From Neostapfia colusana (Eukaryota > Streptophyta > Magnoliopsida > Poales > Poaceae): a stretch of 64,000 nucleotides of DNA. The position numbers and the translations under genes were made by a program. Shown piece by piece: positions 1 to 12,440 of this stretch. The stretch is from assembly GCA_030760725.1 (NCBI GenBank), contig JASWHV010000005.1:96680622-96744621 (forward strand), read 5' to 3'. Below the pieces are notes generated by a model, which ran no database searches, was not told the origin of the DNA, and was given only the letters and a program-made list of their open reading frames with translations. The number at the start of each line of letters is the position of its first letter. Within the stretch, counting starts at the first letter, position 1.

Positions 1-185
1 GATTAGAGGGCTTCTCCTTTTAATCCCAAACAAATATTGAAGCTCCTCCAAATGAGCTGAAATTTGGAAGGGTGAATATTTGGAATATGAACTTAAACCA
101 TTATAATTCAAAGTTTTAATTCCCCTCATTTTTCATAAGTATACATGAGCTGAATTTTCTTGCTACCACTTTTGGAGATTTTACA
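1..185 (-). repeat. Element A 3' LTR (partial)
   Basis: The first 185 bases are the outer-to-inner end of the 3' LTR as seen on the plus strand, finishing in gattttaca, which is the inverted form of the LTR start TGTAAAATC. The same sequence recurs at the right end of the 5' LTR, which ends at 10422. The right copy has an extra block of about 65 bp (around 10260-10325) that is absent here, so this copy carries a deletion or the other an insertion. The rest of this LTR lies left of the window. Confidence 0.9.
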
Positions 186-200
186 TCCCTCCCCCCTTAA
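186..200 (-). other. Polypurine tract of Element A
   Basis: On the minus strand this reads TTAAGGGGGGAGGGA and lies directly against the 3' LTR. That is the expected position and composition for the RNase H-resistant primer of plus-strand DNA synthesis. The same tract occurs at the matching place in Element G (26566-26580). Confidence 0.85.
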
Positions 201-249
201 AAAGAATCTCGTCCCGAGATTCCCAAAGAAATTGCAGAGTGGGAAAACT

Positions 250-3200
250 TTACCGGGTATATGGTGATAGCAAGTCCGGATAATACGTTCGTAGATAGTC
301 CTCGCTTTCCCATGTCGCCTCATCAGCGGTATGGTTACTCCACAAGACCTTGTAGAACCATAAGGTCCGGTTTCTTGCGGCACGAGTCTTTTCATCGATG
401 ATCCGGATTGGATACTCCGTGTACGTGAGGTCCGGTTGAAGAACTTCTATGTCTTCTGTGCGGATTTCAGCGGAGGGTTTGAGACACTTCCTCAGCTGAG
501 AGATGTGGAAGACGTTGTGAATGCCTGTGAGCGACGCCGGTAAATCCAAGCGATAGGCCACGGGTCTGCATCTTTCAATGACGGTGAATGGACCAATGAA
601 CCGCGGCGCAAGATTACCCTTTACTCCGAAACGGTGAACTCCCTTCATCGGAGACACACGGACATAAACATGGTCCCCGATGTTGAAGTGGAGAGGGCGG
701 TGTCTCTTATCCGCATAGCTCTTCTGACGAGATTGAGCAGCCTTGAGATTGGCTTGTATTACTCGCACTCGTTCTTCAGCTTCATTCACAAGTTCAATGC
801 CGTAGATGACTCGCTCGCCGGACTCGCACCAGTTGAGAGGTGTGCGACATTTCCAGCCGTAGAGAGCTTCATACGGCGCCATCTTGATGCTAGCTTGATA
901 GCCATTGTTGTAAGAAAACTCCGCCAACGGTAAATGATCGTCCCAATTCTTGCCGTGGTGGATGGCACAAGCGCGTAGCATGTCTTCAAGCACTTGATTC
1001 ACCCGTTCAGTTTGACCATCCGTTTGCGGGTGATACGCGGAGCTTCGGATCAGTTTGGTCCCCAATGATGCGTGCAGCTGTTCCCAGAACCGAGAGACGA
1101 ACAGCGCACCGCGATCTGAAATGATGGAGCGGGGAACACCGTGCAAACATAAGATCTTTGCAATGTACAGCTCCACATATTGCTTGGCCACGTACTTTGT
1201 ATGTACCGGGATAAAATGAGCCGACTTGGTTAGTCGATCGACTATCACACAAATCGAGTGATGCTTGTGAGACGTGAGAGGTAACCCGACTATGAAGTCC
1301 ATGCTGATATCCTCCCACTTCCATGCCGGAATGTTTAATGGTTGCAGCTGTCCGGCTTTACGCATGTGGTCGGCCTTCACACGCCGACACGTATCACATT
1401 CGGATACATATTTTGCGATTTCTCTCTTCATCCGTGTCCACCAAAACCTGGTTTTCAGATCTTGGTACATCTTGTTGCTGCCCGGATGAATAGAATACTT
1501 GGACAAATGAGCCTCGTCCAAGATTTTCTTCCGAAGCTTCATGTCACGGGGTACCACTATACGGTCTGTAAACCATAGCGTGTCGTGTTTATCTCTTCGG
1601 AAGTATTCCATTTCGCCATTCTCCATCCTTCTCCGAATGTGCGACATTCCCATGTCCTTCCTCTGAGCTTCCATAATCTCCTCTCTTATGGTTGGGATGA
1701 GAGCAAGATTATATAACGCCCCATATGGAACCAAGTACAGACTCGGCTCATCCTCTTCAAGTGGGCTGATGGACAGACTGTTGACATGGGATTTGCGGCT
1801 TAAGGCATCAGCAACCACGTTTGCCTTACCGGGATGGTAGTGAATCTCGATCTCATAGTCTTTGATCAGTTCTAACCATCTCCGTTGCCGCATATTCAAC
1901 TCCTTTTGAGTAAATATATACTTCAAACTCTTGTGGTCGGTGTAGAGGTGCACTAAGTTCCCAAGCAAATAGTGCCTCCACATCTTCAAGGCCAACACCA
2001 CAGCAGCGAGCTCAAGATCATGAGTCGGATAGTGCTGCTCATGGTTACGAAGTTTACGTGAGCCATAGGCGACCACTCTTCCTCCTTGCATCAATACACA
2101 GCCAAGCCCGATGCCAGACGCATCACAATATACGTCGAAGGGCTTGGATGTATCCGGTTGAGCTAACACCGGGGCTGTTGTAAGATGCTTCACCAATGCT
2201 TGGAAAGCTTCTTCACAAGCTGAGATCCAAACATATTTGATCCCCTTCTTCAACAGTTCAGTCATCGGCTTAGCAAGCTTGGAGAAATTTGGTATGAATC
2301 TCCGTTAATATCCTGCTAAACCGAGGAAACTTCTGACTTCATGGACTGATGTGGGGGATTTCCATTTCAGTACTTGTTCGATTTTGCTTGGATCAACTGC
2401 AATACCTTCTGCAGAAATAATGTGACCAAGGAATGGCACTTGGCTGATCCAAAACTCGCACTTGCTGAACTTAGCATGAAGCTTATGGTCTCTTAATCGC
2501 TGAAGTACGATATGCAAGTGTTTGGCGTGTTCTTCTTCAGTCTTGGAGTAAACCAAGATGTCGTCTATGAACACCACCACAAACTTGTCCAACTCCGGCA
2601 TGAACACTGAGTTCATGAGATACATGAAGTGTGCCGGGGCGTTGGTGAGACCAAAGGACATGACGAGGTACTCATATAATCCATATCTCGTCGAGAAGGC
2701 CGTTTTTGAAACATCTTCCGCTCGGATTTTAATTTGATGATATCCGGAGTGAAGATCCATCTTTGAAAATACACTCGCTCCCACAAGTTGATCAAAGAGA
2801 ATATCGATGCGGGGCAGTGGATATTTATTCTTGATGGTGACGGCGTTGAGAGGTCGGTAGTCCACACACAACCTCAAGATTTCATCCTTTTTCTTCACAA
2901 ACAGCGCCGAGCATCCCCATGGCGAGGAACTCGGTCGAATGAGACCCTTCTTCATTAGATCATTGAGCTGCTCCTTCAGTTCAGCCAGCTCGTTCGGAGC
3001 CATCTTGTATGGTCTCCGTGATATCGGTGTCGTCCCGGGTACAAGTTCGATCTTGAACTCGACATCCCTTTCGGGTGGCATGCCCGGAAGATCATCCGGA
3101 AAGACATCCGAGTATTCACGGACCACACGAATATCCTCAAGTTTCGTGGCTTCCGTGTTATATATGGCTGGGGTTTCTTGAACCGAATGGTCAAGAATAA

Positions 3201-4788
3201 GAATATGTGGTTCATGGAGTGGAGAGTTTAAACGAACCACACGTGGAATGATGTCAAGAACAGCACCATGGCGATGTAGCCATGACATTCCTAAAATGAC
3301 ATCAAGTTTTTGACTCTCTAACATGATTAGAGAAGTCGGATATAGATTCCCACCCAACTGTAATGGTGCTCTAAAGACCATTCTATCAGCTGTTATTTTC
3401 CCACCCAGAGAACATATCAAGTATGAATTATTTGTGGGAATGATAGGCAGGTGATATTTAATAACATAAGACTGAATTATGAAATTATGGGTGGCACCGG
3501 AGTCAAAAAGTATGACTACGGGATGATCTAGGTAAGAGAACGTACCCGCGAGGACGGGTTCGCCTTCCGGCACGTCTTCGATAGATAAGTGGTGGACGTT
3601 GCCGGGTTTTGGTGCAGGTTTATTGGGCTGGTTGCAGGGCTGATTAGCACCCTGATATGTTGCTGCACCCCTGCCCTGTCGCAGCTCGGGACAGTCCCTC
3701 GAAATGTGCCCGACACGGCCACACGTATGGCACGTGTAAGGTGTCGGGGTCCCGCCGACTTGAGGACGGAATCCCGGTGCACGCTGTTGAAACTGGGGCG
3801 CACGCAGGACCATCCTTTGCTGCTGCTGTTGCTGTGGTGGATACGTCGGTCGGAAGCCCGGCGCATTATATTGCCGCCCGCGAAACTGAGGAGGTCGCGC
3901 CGGTGGCTGCCATCTCTGACCGGATGGTGGGCGATACACCACGCGGTATTTCTGTGGCATTCCACCACTGCTACTTGTCAGCGCGCTGCATTTCCTCTTG
4001 TCAGAACCGCGCTCGCGCTGAGCATTCTCTTGTAGAATCGCGGCATTAACTAGATTGTTGAATGTGCCGCGATTGCTTTGGGCGAGGTGGACCTTCATCT
4101 TGGAATTCAGGCCCCGGAAGAAAGCGTTGCGCTTGTTGTCTTCCGTCCCCACAAATCCTGGTGCATACTGCACCAGCCGGTTGAATAACCTGGAGTACTC
4201 ATGAGCACTCCTCTCGCCTTGTCATAGCGCCAGGAACTCCTGGAGCTTCATTTCCATAACCCCGGGAGGTATGTGATAGGCGCGGAACGCCTCCCGGAAC
4301 TCCATCCATGTGACGGCATGGCCAGCCGGTAAGGAGGCGGTGTAGTTCGCCCACCATGTACCGGCTTCTCCTTGAAGCTGTTGCGCTGCATACAGCGCCT
4401 TCTGGTGTTCGGTGCATCGTAGCAGCCCGAACTTCGCCTCTAGAGTGCGGATAAAGCTGTCCGCCTCCAAAGGTTCTTCGGCCTCCGTCAAGACCGGTGG
4501 ATGGGTCGCCATGAATTCTGAATATGAGCTTTGTTGGGGCTGGCGTTGCCCATTGTCTTGGCGTCCTCCATGATGGGACGCATTCTTCTGCACCAACATC
4601 CGCATTAACTCGGTTTGCACGTGGCGCGAGCCGAGCACTGCGGCGAGAACCTCCGCCAGGTTTCTTGGAAGTTCTGGCGGTGGAGGAGGTGGTTGCTACT
4701 GCGTCTTGGTTTTCTCCGGAGGTGGAGACTCATCACCACGAACTTGACTCGGACCTCCCTCCTCTTGTGTTGAACGTGTCCGCACCAT
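250..4788 (-). pseudogene. Element A gag-pol polyprotein, three nonsense codons
   Basis: One minus-strand frame runs from ATG at 4788-4786 to TAA at 252-250, about 1,510 codons, interrupted by TAG (4696-4698), TGA (4222-4224) and TAA (2305-2307) with no frameshift. In order it encodes: a capsid-type gag domain; a CCHC zinc knuckle (CHTCGRVGH near 3.7 kb); an aspartic protease (DSGATH near 3.5 kb); reverse transcriptase with FIDD at about 2.56 kb; RNase H (YCDASG, and a later YTDH); an integrase with a zinc-binding CDTCRRVK motif and the DDE core (MDF, SDRGALF, then an E after the HPQTDGQ block); and a chromodomain-like end near 300-450. The gag start was chosen because the Element G gag begins with the same MVRTR. 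The nonsense codons make a full product impossible without readthrough. The damage is slight for a 4.5 kb frame, so insertion is fairly recent or the copy was made by an active relative. Confidence 0.93.
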
Positions 4789-6353
4789 TCTGCATTCAGA
4801 CCATTCAAACGATCAGCACATGTTGGTTTATTTCCTCCAGTCTATACAATAGTGATGCGAGAATTGAATAAATAGTACGCATAACAGTCACACATGTGGA
4901 TAAAGTATAAACTTTATGCAACATATACATCCCTGGACCGTGTCACACGGTCGAGTTCCAAAGTATTGAACTTTATGGGTTCAAAGTTCATTTCGACCAT
5001 CGGGGTCACCACGGGATGTTAAGTGTGATAGCATGCGTAATTCCTCGCCATTGTATTGGACCCCAACATGTATTAACTCGAAGTGATATGTCAAATGCGT
5101 AAACCCTTCAACTCCAACTCGCTGTTTTACAACAGCCACTGGATGTCAAACGGTGAAACTAAGTGTTTTGGTTGAAATACAGAAAATTCCAGAGAGCATT
5201 TGGTCTGCCCTTTTTCTGAACAGTCTCTATTCATCTGAGATTTTCATCCCTTTGGAGGGAGATTTTGTTCTGGAACTCTACAGAAAAGTTGTAGAGGACT
5301 TCACAACCTTTCCAGAATGGTATCTCACACCTCCATTGGTTCAACCAATCCTATGTTATGCCCTGTTCAAGTTCAGCAAAATTTCTGCCAAAAACAGGGG
5401 AGATTATTCCTAAGTTTTTGAGACTGAATCTATACTCCCAATTGACTCTTAGTACAATTTGGAAGTTCGATAACCCCTAAATGGAATCCTAAACTTCATT
5501 TTGACTCTTTTTATGTGAAAAATATCCTTTTATGCAATCTCGGTACTACGTTTCCTCACCAAAGAAAAATCCTAAACCGGTTTTCTGGCATATACGTGTC
5601 AAATGGTGGAACTAAAGTCGTCACTCACAAACTGTTTCTACACGTCATGCACTAACGTGGTTAATGTACCTGCAGCAGAACACACAATAATGGTGCACAC
5701 AATGGTTTTTTTGCATTTCAGGCAGTTCCATATCATAATAAAAACATACGGTCCGTATCATTGCCATACGGATCGTCCTTGAGTCAAGCCACGTCTCAAG
5801 GTACATGGTTGTGTTTTCACACCACACGACGGGGAACCTGAGTAGAGCGCGAACGGGTCGTCACGGTTGGGAATTTTATCAACCCAACGGATACCACCTA
5901 CTGCCTCATGACCGTTGAGGCACGCCGATGGCGAGCGCTGCGTATGGCCCTTTGAACATTGAACGTTCAAGTGTTGCATACTATCGTGTTGCTTACCGTA
6001 CGATGGGGTATTCTCACTTTTGCCTAAAGCACGCTGGAGATCAGCGTTTTCATATGCTCTCAGGACCATAGAGAGGTGCAGAGACTCATATTAACTACCG
6101 TGCCAAGCCACGGTATACCATCCCATACTATTACTCGTATGGGGAGTTACCGCAATTGATCCGCCTGCGGTGGCGTACCTTACCTCTTACCTGACGTCGG
6201 AGCGTCGTTACAGAATGTATAACACATAAGTTAGCTTTTCCACCATAGTAACTATTACTATCATAGACCTTATGTGGGCTTAATGACTAATCCTCACTAG
6301 ACTACTTCTAAATTTTCAAAATAGGCTCTTTTCGAGCGTCCTATTCCCAATGC
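4789..6353 (-). other. Element A 5' leader, no gene seen
   Basis: This 1.56 kb lies between the primer-binding site and the gag ATG. I see no ORF with family-like sequence on either strand. Blocks of it resemble the corresponding leader of Element G (31166-33132), so it is shared untranslated sequence and probably holds the packaging signal. Confidence 0.7.
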
Positions 6354-6366
6354 GGCTCTGATACCA
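6354..6366 (-). other. Primer-binding site of Element A (initiator Met tRNA)
   Basis: The minus strand reads TGGTATCAGAGCC, the standard complement of the 3' end of plant initiator methionine tRNA. It lies four bases inside the 5' LTR boundary at 6371. Confidence 0.92.
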
Positions 6367-6370
6367 CGAC

Positions 6371-9300
6371 TGTGGGGACCACCCCATGGTTCACCCACTC
6401 CAGGATCGCATAGGGTGGTGCCGTGCAATGCGGCACCCAACAGCACACACGAAAAGAATAAAGGATAACATACAAACGTTTATTTGATATAAAACAGCGG
6501 AAGTTACAAAACCTATTCAAACAGCGGAAGTAATATACATATATGTCCTCTCATCCTAGCTATGCAAAAGTGCAGCCGTCCAGCCCGGGGACGCTACACA
6601 TTAGCAGCAAGTAACCGGAGATCACGGCGGCGTGCAGGGCTCCAGCTCGGCCGTGTACCCCGACGGGGCATCGCCTCGTCCTCGGAACCTTCCTCATAAC
6701 TCTCACCTGCACACAGCTCAAAATATTGCAACCGTGAGCACGATGGCTCAGCAAGTCTTAACCGTCAACCCTAGGCATGAAACTCTACGTGCAAGGATGT
6801 GTAAGGTAGGAAAGGACTTTGCAATAAAGACACGCCTACATGTTGATCCTTACTTTCAGTTTTATAGCAACAGTTTAGTGAGCCTTAGGCAGCCCTCACA
6901 TCGGAAGTCCACAATCAAACAAGAAACACTTTCCTCCGATGTGATGATGCCCAAAGTGGAATATAAACTTAATTAGCTCTATAACTACAGCAATCAAGGT
7001 ATTCAAGATATTATAGATCAATACAACATTTTCAGTTGGCTTATTTCACTTCTTACTACGTCACAGCGCAGTGAACAAGCGGGTACTCAAATAACCGTGG
7101 GGGACGGTGATTGCAATCAAGACACACCCGGATAACACGTCACATTCACCCACTTTCAGAAGCGTGATTCCACACCCCTTCCTACTCTGTTGTATGCAAC
7201 AACCTTTCAAAGGCAACCCAAATGCCGAACTGGTCCATCCGTAACGGGTAGGAGGTCCCCGCGTGGAGCGTGACTGTGCCCACCGGCAGATTTACACCTT
7301 GCTACCCTCAACCCACTCCTATTTACGGTTTGGTAAGCCTCGACACCCAGGTTAACCAATTACATTTTCCTGGTTCCCATATGCCAGTATGCATCCGGTA
7401 CTGTTCGATACTTGTCCAGCAGGGCCGCACACGGACGGTCCTCAACCGACGCCAACAGGGCTAGGCACGTGAGACCTCTGCTCACTGCTTCCTATCCCCC
7501 CTGATGGGTCTCATTTTCATATCTTAAGCCATTTGCTACCTCTTTTCATCCCGTGTAATAAGTACTATCTCGCGAGTAGCTTCTAACCACTCGACTTCTA
7601 CCGAGATCCTAAACATTAGCATGGCATTCTCTACTCGTCGAGTCTGTAAACTACCCAACCCACCATAGGAGTCAAGAGGCTATGCAATTGGGGTTTCAAT
7701 CACCCTAACTCTAATGCATACATTTCAACCTAGACATAAGTGATACAAATGAAAAGCTTTATAAAAGGTACTTAAGTGCAAACCGGGGCTTGCCTGGTTG
7801 CGAGTTAAAGGGGAAGTCAGCTTCTGGTGGGAGGACGTCCAAAGGCTCCGGTGCGTCCTCAACTTCGGTCAGTATTATGAAATGTAATAAAATACATGTA
7901 TAAGTATTAAGGACTTATAAGAATTGAACTTCTATTCATAGCTACTTCTATTTAAAATCTTTAATTGGCTTTGGGATTTTTACAGTGGATATTAGACTCT
8001 CTAAGGATGATTTGTGTCAAATATGGAGACATGTCATTGCACAATGTAGTCTTTAAAATTCCTACAAGTACAATGCTTCTCAGAATTTTGAGCCCAATTC
8101 TGGAGCTTTGACATAGCTAGAAAGGGAGGATCTGATTAGGGTAAGTCTCCAGGGTTCTAACAAAATTTGTTTCACCATTTTTGGAGCTACCATCAGAGAG
8201 ATATGAATTTTTGAAGTTTGGACAGGAGTGCTGAACAGTTTCTGTATAAATTTGAATTTCCAAATAAAAGCTGAACTTAGGAAGGTAATTTGACCTAGCA
8301 AATGAGCTCCAATGAAGCCCAAATTTTTACTGGAGATCAGTATCTATGAAGAGGATTTGCTTCCCAAATTTGAGACTTTTTCATAAAGAATTGCTCCTGT
8401 AATAAATCCCTAAATGATTTAATATAAACAATTCTACAGAAATTCCTGGGCATTTTCATAGCCTAAAATTGGTTTCTCTGTGAAGTACTCCTCATGAGGA
8501 ATCCAACAAAATTGGTCTCACTATTTTTGGAGTTTTCTACACAAAGTTATGGCCTTGTAAAGATCAGCTAATTCCTGGAATTATTTCTCTAATAGAAACT
8601 TCAAATAATTGGGCTGGGCCCACTGTTTTAATTCGGACCAGCCAGATTTTGGCAACACTGGGGGCTACGGGGTTATTCCCGCGCAGCCGCACCAGATCCG
8701 GCGCCACAAGCCGATCTTCGCGCGAACACGGAGGCTGACCGGTGGGACCCGGCCCTCCTTCATCTTCCTCGCGCTGTCTGCGCCTCCCGCGGCGGCGCAC
8801 GCCGGCGAGGCTCGCCGGAATGGGGTTCCCGTGGTCCAAACTTCGTCAAACTCCCCGCCTGTGAGTTCTACACCGTGCTGAACATGATGGTGGGGTCGGG
8901 AGCCGATGACAGCGGCCGGAAAGGTGCTTGCACCGGCGACCATGTCGAAGCTTACTTCGGCGACCTCGCTCTCCCTCAACCGTGGGTTTTTCGGGCTAGG
9001 GTTTGCTCCAAAAGCACCAGTGTCACATGGACATCCTCGACCCATAGCTCGCTCTCCCTGAAAACCACCGGAGAGGGGAGCTCACCGGCGACCCGAGCCC
9101 GCAAAACTCCGGCGGCGATAAAAACTCGGTACCTGGCATCTCTACTTGCTCATTTGAGCTGCTAGAACTTCAGGGAGATACGCAAGCATGTGCTGGAGCT
9201 ACTCTAAGCTCATCTAGCGCGGAGCTACCCCGAGCACAACGAATTTCTTCGAAGGGTCCTCGGGTTTCTAAAGAACCGCCGGCGCAAAACTTCAAAATAC

Positions 9301-10422
9301 TCGGTACCGGAGCTAAGAAAGCAGGAACTGGTGGAAAGGAAAGAGGAAGGGTTCCTCACGCACCTCAGGGACCTTTCTGTTGATCGGCAGAGGCCGTAAA
9401 TCCGTCGGGCGACGGTGTGGCGTACAGGCGATCAACACCGGAGCTCCGAAGGAAATTCCAGCTTGTAGGCGCCAACCGCCGGTGCTGGTGTTCACTTGAG
9501 GCTTCGGGGAGCAGGAGAGAGACCTGGCGCAATGTTCCCGTGGCTCAGCCGCGCACGAGGCACGCCAAGTTCGCCGGGCGCCGATGAGCCGAATGGTTCT
9601 TCCGCCGGGTAGGGTTCTGAGTTTGCGAGGCTCGAGCAGAGCGTGGAGAGGCTACGGGGTAATCGGAATAGGGCAGATACTGCACTCGTCTGCCGCTATA
9701 ACCGGCCACGCGCGTGAACCAACGTCGGGGGAAGCAGCTCGGTGGACAACGTCAGGCGACAGGCTGCTCGGGAACTGGCGCGCGGTGATTACCCGAGGAG
9801 GAAATCAGTCGGTTTGTTTGCTTTGGGTGGCTGACAATTGGGCCCTACTATTTCTAATTCTTATCCAATTTTCTCTGATATTTTACCCCAGCAACTCAAC
9901 GTTAAAGACTTGACTTCACCCCAAAGTCATAATTTGAATTTGCTGAATTCAAATGCTTTGAATTCTGGTGTGGAATTTGGATGTGGTTTGATCATTTGAA
10001 TTTGAAAAATGAGTTTGAATTCTCCACTTTGTATTGCCTCAAAAATATAGCAAACCAGTTCCAAAATTTCCAATTTTTGGCATGGCTGCTCATTCAAAGG
10101 TGGAGAACACATTTGTGAAACCAAATTTTCAAATTGAGGGAATTGGAATTTGAAACTGAATTTGAAATTCAGATTAGAGGGCTTCTCCTTTTAATCCCAA
10201 ACAAATATTGAAGCTCCTCCAAATGAGCTGAAATTTGGAAGGGTGAATATTTGGAATATGAAGATCCAAGCTGTGCATTTAGATCTCCATGTTTGGAAGT
10301 TTTGGGAAGTCTAAACCCTCACATTGAACTTAAACCATTATAATTCAAAGTGTTAATTCCCCTCATTTTTCATAAGTATACATGAGCTGAATTTTCTTGC
10401 TACCACTTTTGCAGATTTTACA
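6371..10422 (-). repeat. Element A 5' LTR, 4.05 kb
   Basis: The LTR is bounded on the plus strand by TGTGGGGACC at the left and GATTTTACA at the right, giving the standard TG...CA ends. Both edges are supported: the right edge repeats the 3' LTR end at 185, and the left edge abuts the primer-binding site. It contains a GC-rich block near 8.6-9.8 kb; ORFs there are compositional and have no recognisable family. Its first 80 bases resemble the start of the Element G LTR, so A and G are related but distinct families. Confidence 0.9.
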
Positions 10423-10821
10423 GACATCTCCTTTTAAACTTCCCATACTTTATTCAAAGCGATTTGAAACTCTTTGAATACGCTGCTTGGGATAACCGCT
10501 TCAGCTCCAAGCCCAGGAGTCCATGACAAGCGGGTCCAGGCCGCCCTACAGAAGCGGTGGACTGGGTTGTCATCCCCCAGGCAGAGAACCCGGCGGTTCC
10601 TGAGAAGACGCTGCGATGTGCGCTGCGGCGAGCAGTAGTGGCAGCCTTGGGAACCGCCGCATTAAAAGCAGCCATCAAGCAGGGCTCACGCCCCCACGAT
10701 CCCACGACTGTTCGTGCTCCAGCAACGGTCAAAGCATGTCTTCGAGAAGGTGCACGAAGTAGAAGAGATGGGGGCCCCACCTCAGGCTCGCTATCTCCCC
10801 CGAGATGGGCCCGGGGGCCAC

Positions 10822-11918
10822 TGTCGGTACCCTCAATATGGGGTACGCCCGTGCACAGGGGAAATCACCTAAGTAATTTGCCCCTTCTGCAGGGGAAAGC
10901 TCCGAAAGCCCCACGTGTCCTGCGGGGCCGGACCTCCCTCTCCTCAGAGGAAGGCTCCGGGCCCGCCAAGTGGCCAGCAGAGCCGGACTTCCCTTCTCTG
11001 CAGGGAGAGCTCCGAAGGCTCCACTTGTCCAAGCAGGGCCGGACCTCCCTCTCCTCAAAGGAAAGCTCCGGGCCCGCCACGTGGCCAGCAGAGCCGGACC
11101 TCCCTTCTCCGCGGGGAGAGCTCCGAAGGCTCCACGTTTCCAGCAAGGCCGGACCTCCCTCTCCTCAGAGAAAGCTCCGGGCCCACCACGTGGCCAGCAG
11201 AACAGTGCTCCCTGCCCCGCGCAGTAGGCAGCAAGAGTAAAGACACGCCATACCTTGTCCGTACAAGGTATTCAAGACCCGCGCCTTCCCAAGGCGCGGA
11301 GACGTGGAGCACACCGCTGTCAGGTGCCGTTGTGCCCAGTCGCATCGCAGTGAAGATTGGCACGCCGCGTCAGAGGCTCTATACCAATAAACACAGCGAC
11401 AAGACATCCCCTGCCGCCCCTGTCGTCATCAACCACTACACCTAGCTTGAGGCGTGGGCAGGTCGGCAAGACGAAGATTCAGAAGCCCTCTCCAATGACA
11501 ACAACCGGCATAACTGTAGGATACGGTAGATGGCAGGCAATCTCCCAGGGACCACCTGTCGGGTCCCGGGCCCACCTTGTAAGCCGCCCGAGCCTTGGAC
11601 TATAAAAGGCTCTGGTAGGCAACGTTGCATGGGGTTCGACATTTTGGCTCAACACCCTGACTCTAGCACTTAGCTCATCCTCAAGCTCAGGACTCCGGTT
11701 CTGAGCACCAGGCAATACAATGAGCACCTCTGCTCGCCGTGGACGTAGGGTTTTACGCTCCAGTGGCCTGAACCACGTAAAAAATCTCTGTGTCAACCTT
11801 CTCCTTCCTTCGTCCCTAGCGCTCAAGCTCTCCGTGGGGGACTAGCCCCTCCGTAAAAGAACCTCCACGGGCTGCCCAGTGCAGGCCCGGGGGAAGTGTT
11901 GACAGCTACACTTCGACG
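10822..11918 (+). repeat. Element B 3' LTR with internal 112-bp repeats
   Basis: It begins TGTCGGTACCCTC and ends around acttcgac, matching the ends of the Element I LTRs (1,225 bp each) but shorter at about 1.1 kb. Between about 10900 and 11215 it holds nearly three tandem copies of a 112-bp GC-rich unit that carries CACGTG palindromes (for example near 10911, 11079 and 11187). A long plus-strand ORF here is a by-product of the repeat and has no known domain. Confidence 0.82.
11601..11607 (+). promoter_or_regulatory. TATA box of Element B LTR
   Basis: TATAAAA lies about 780 bp into the LTR in the context ggactataaaaggctc. The same context occurs in both LTRs of Element I (46674 and 51149). 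Conservation between families and position downstream of the CACGTG repeats support a core promoter. Confidence 0.7.
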
Positions 11919-12440
11919 GATTCCCACACATTACATGTCAAAAAATTACAAAAATTGGATGTTAGGGCACAAAGAATATGGGGAACTCAAATCTGAAATC
12001 AGATTTTTAAATTGACCAAGCTTGGTTCAGATTCAAATTCAAATGTGAATTTAAATGCTCCATCAATTATTCCTTTGAATAAAGAGTATATGAGCTCCAA
12101 AAATTTTCAACTTTGGACTATAAGCTCTGTGATACATGTGAAACTCATTGGTTGAATCACTTGTATGCATTTGTACAATCTGAACATGAATTCTTTTAAC
12201 AGAACTCAAATTATGTTTAAATTGCCCCACTCTCTTCATAGTGGGTGTCCTCATGAGTTTTAAATCATGTGATGAATTCCACACCTCATGATAACATGTG
12301 TTAAGCGTGAGTTAAAGACAAATTTTGAACTCCCTCACATGTCCATTGCGTTTTCCATTTTATGTGACACAAATATCCTTTCTTCTCCTCAACTTTTCTT
12401 CATAAAGTGAAATGTAACTTTACAAAAGTTAGGGCTGTCA
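11919..12440 (-). repeat. Element C 3' LTR remnant
   Basis: This AT-rich stretch ends in gggctgtca directly before a polypurine tract and the conserved aaagaatctcgtcc block that borders the 3' LTR in Elements A and G. Its outer part is not visible because Element B sits at its left edge. I see no gene in it. Confidence 0.65.

Larger units (their letters stand above)
1..10422 (-). mobile_element. Element A: Tekay-like Ty3/Gypsy chromovirus, cut by window edge
   Basis: This is an LTR retrotransposon on the minus strand. In element order it has a 5' LTR at the right (6371-10422), a primer-binding site complementary to initiator Met tRNA, a long leader, one gag-pol frame, a polypurine tract and a 3' LTR that runs off the left window edge. 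The two LTR ends match closely over the shared stretch (1-185 against 10173-10422, allowing for a block present only on the right). Domain order protease-RT-RNase H-integrase and the C-terminal chromodomain-like module place it with plant chromoviruses, most like Tekay. It has landed in the internal region of Element B. Its target-site duplication cannot be checked because the left end is outside the window. Confidence 0.93.
10423..11918 (+). mobile_element. Element B: 3' end of a GC-rich LTR retrotransposon
   Basis: This fragment consists of about 400 bp of internal sequence (10423-10821) followed by a 3' LTR (10822-11918). The junction carries a purine-rich tract (cccgggggcca) just before the LTR, as in Element I at 50250-50262. 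The left part is missing because Element A inserted at 10423. The internal piece does not match the tandem arrays of Element I, so B may be a different, perhaps coding-competent, relative. The right edge abuts the 3' LTR of Element C, which is its insertion site. Confidence 0.8.

Noticed and set aside
10557..11240. 227-codon plus-strand ORF
   Set aside because: It runs through the GC-rich tandem repeats of the Element B LTR; other frames are open as well and no domain is present.
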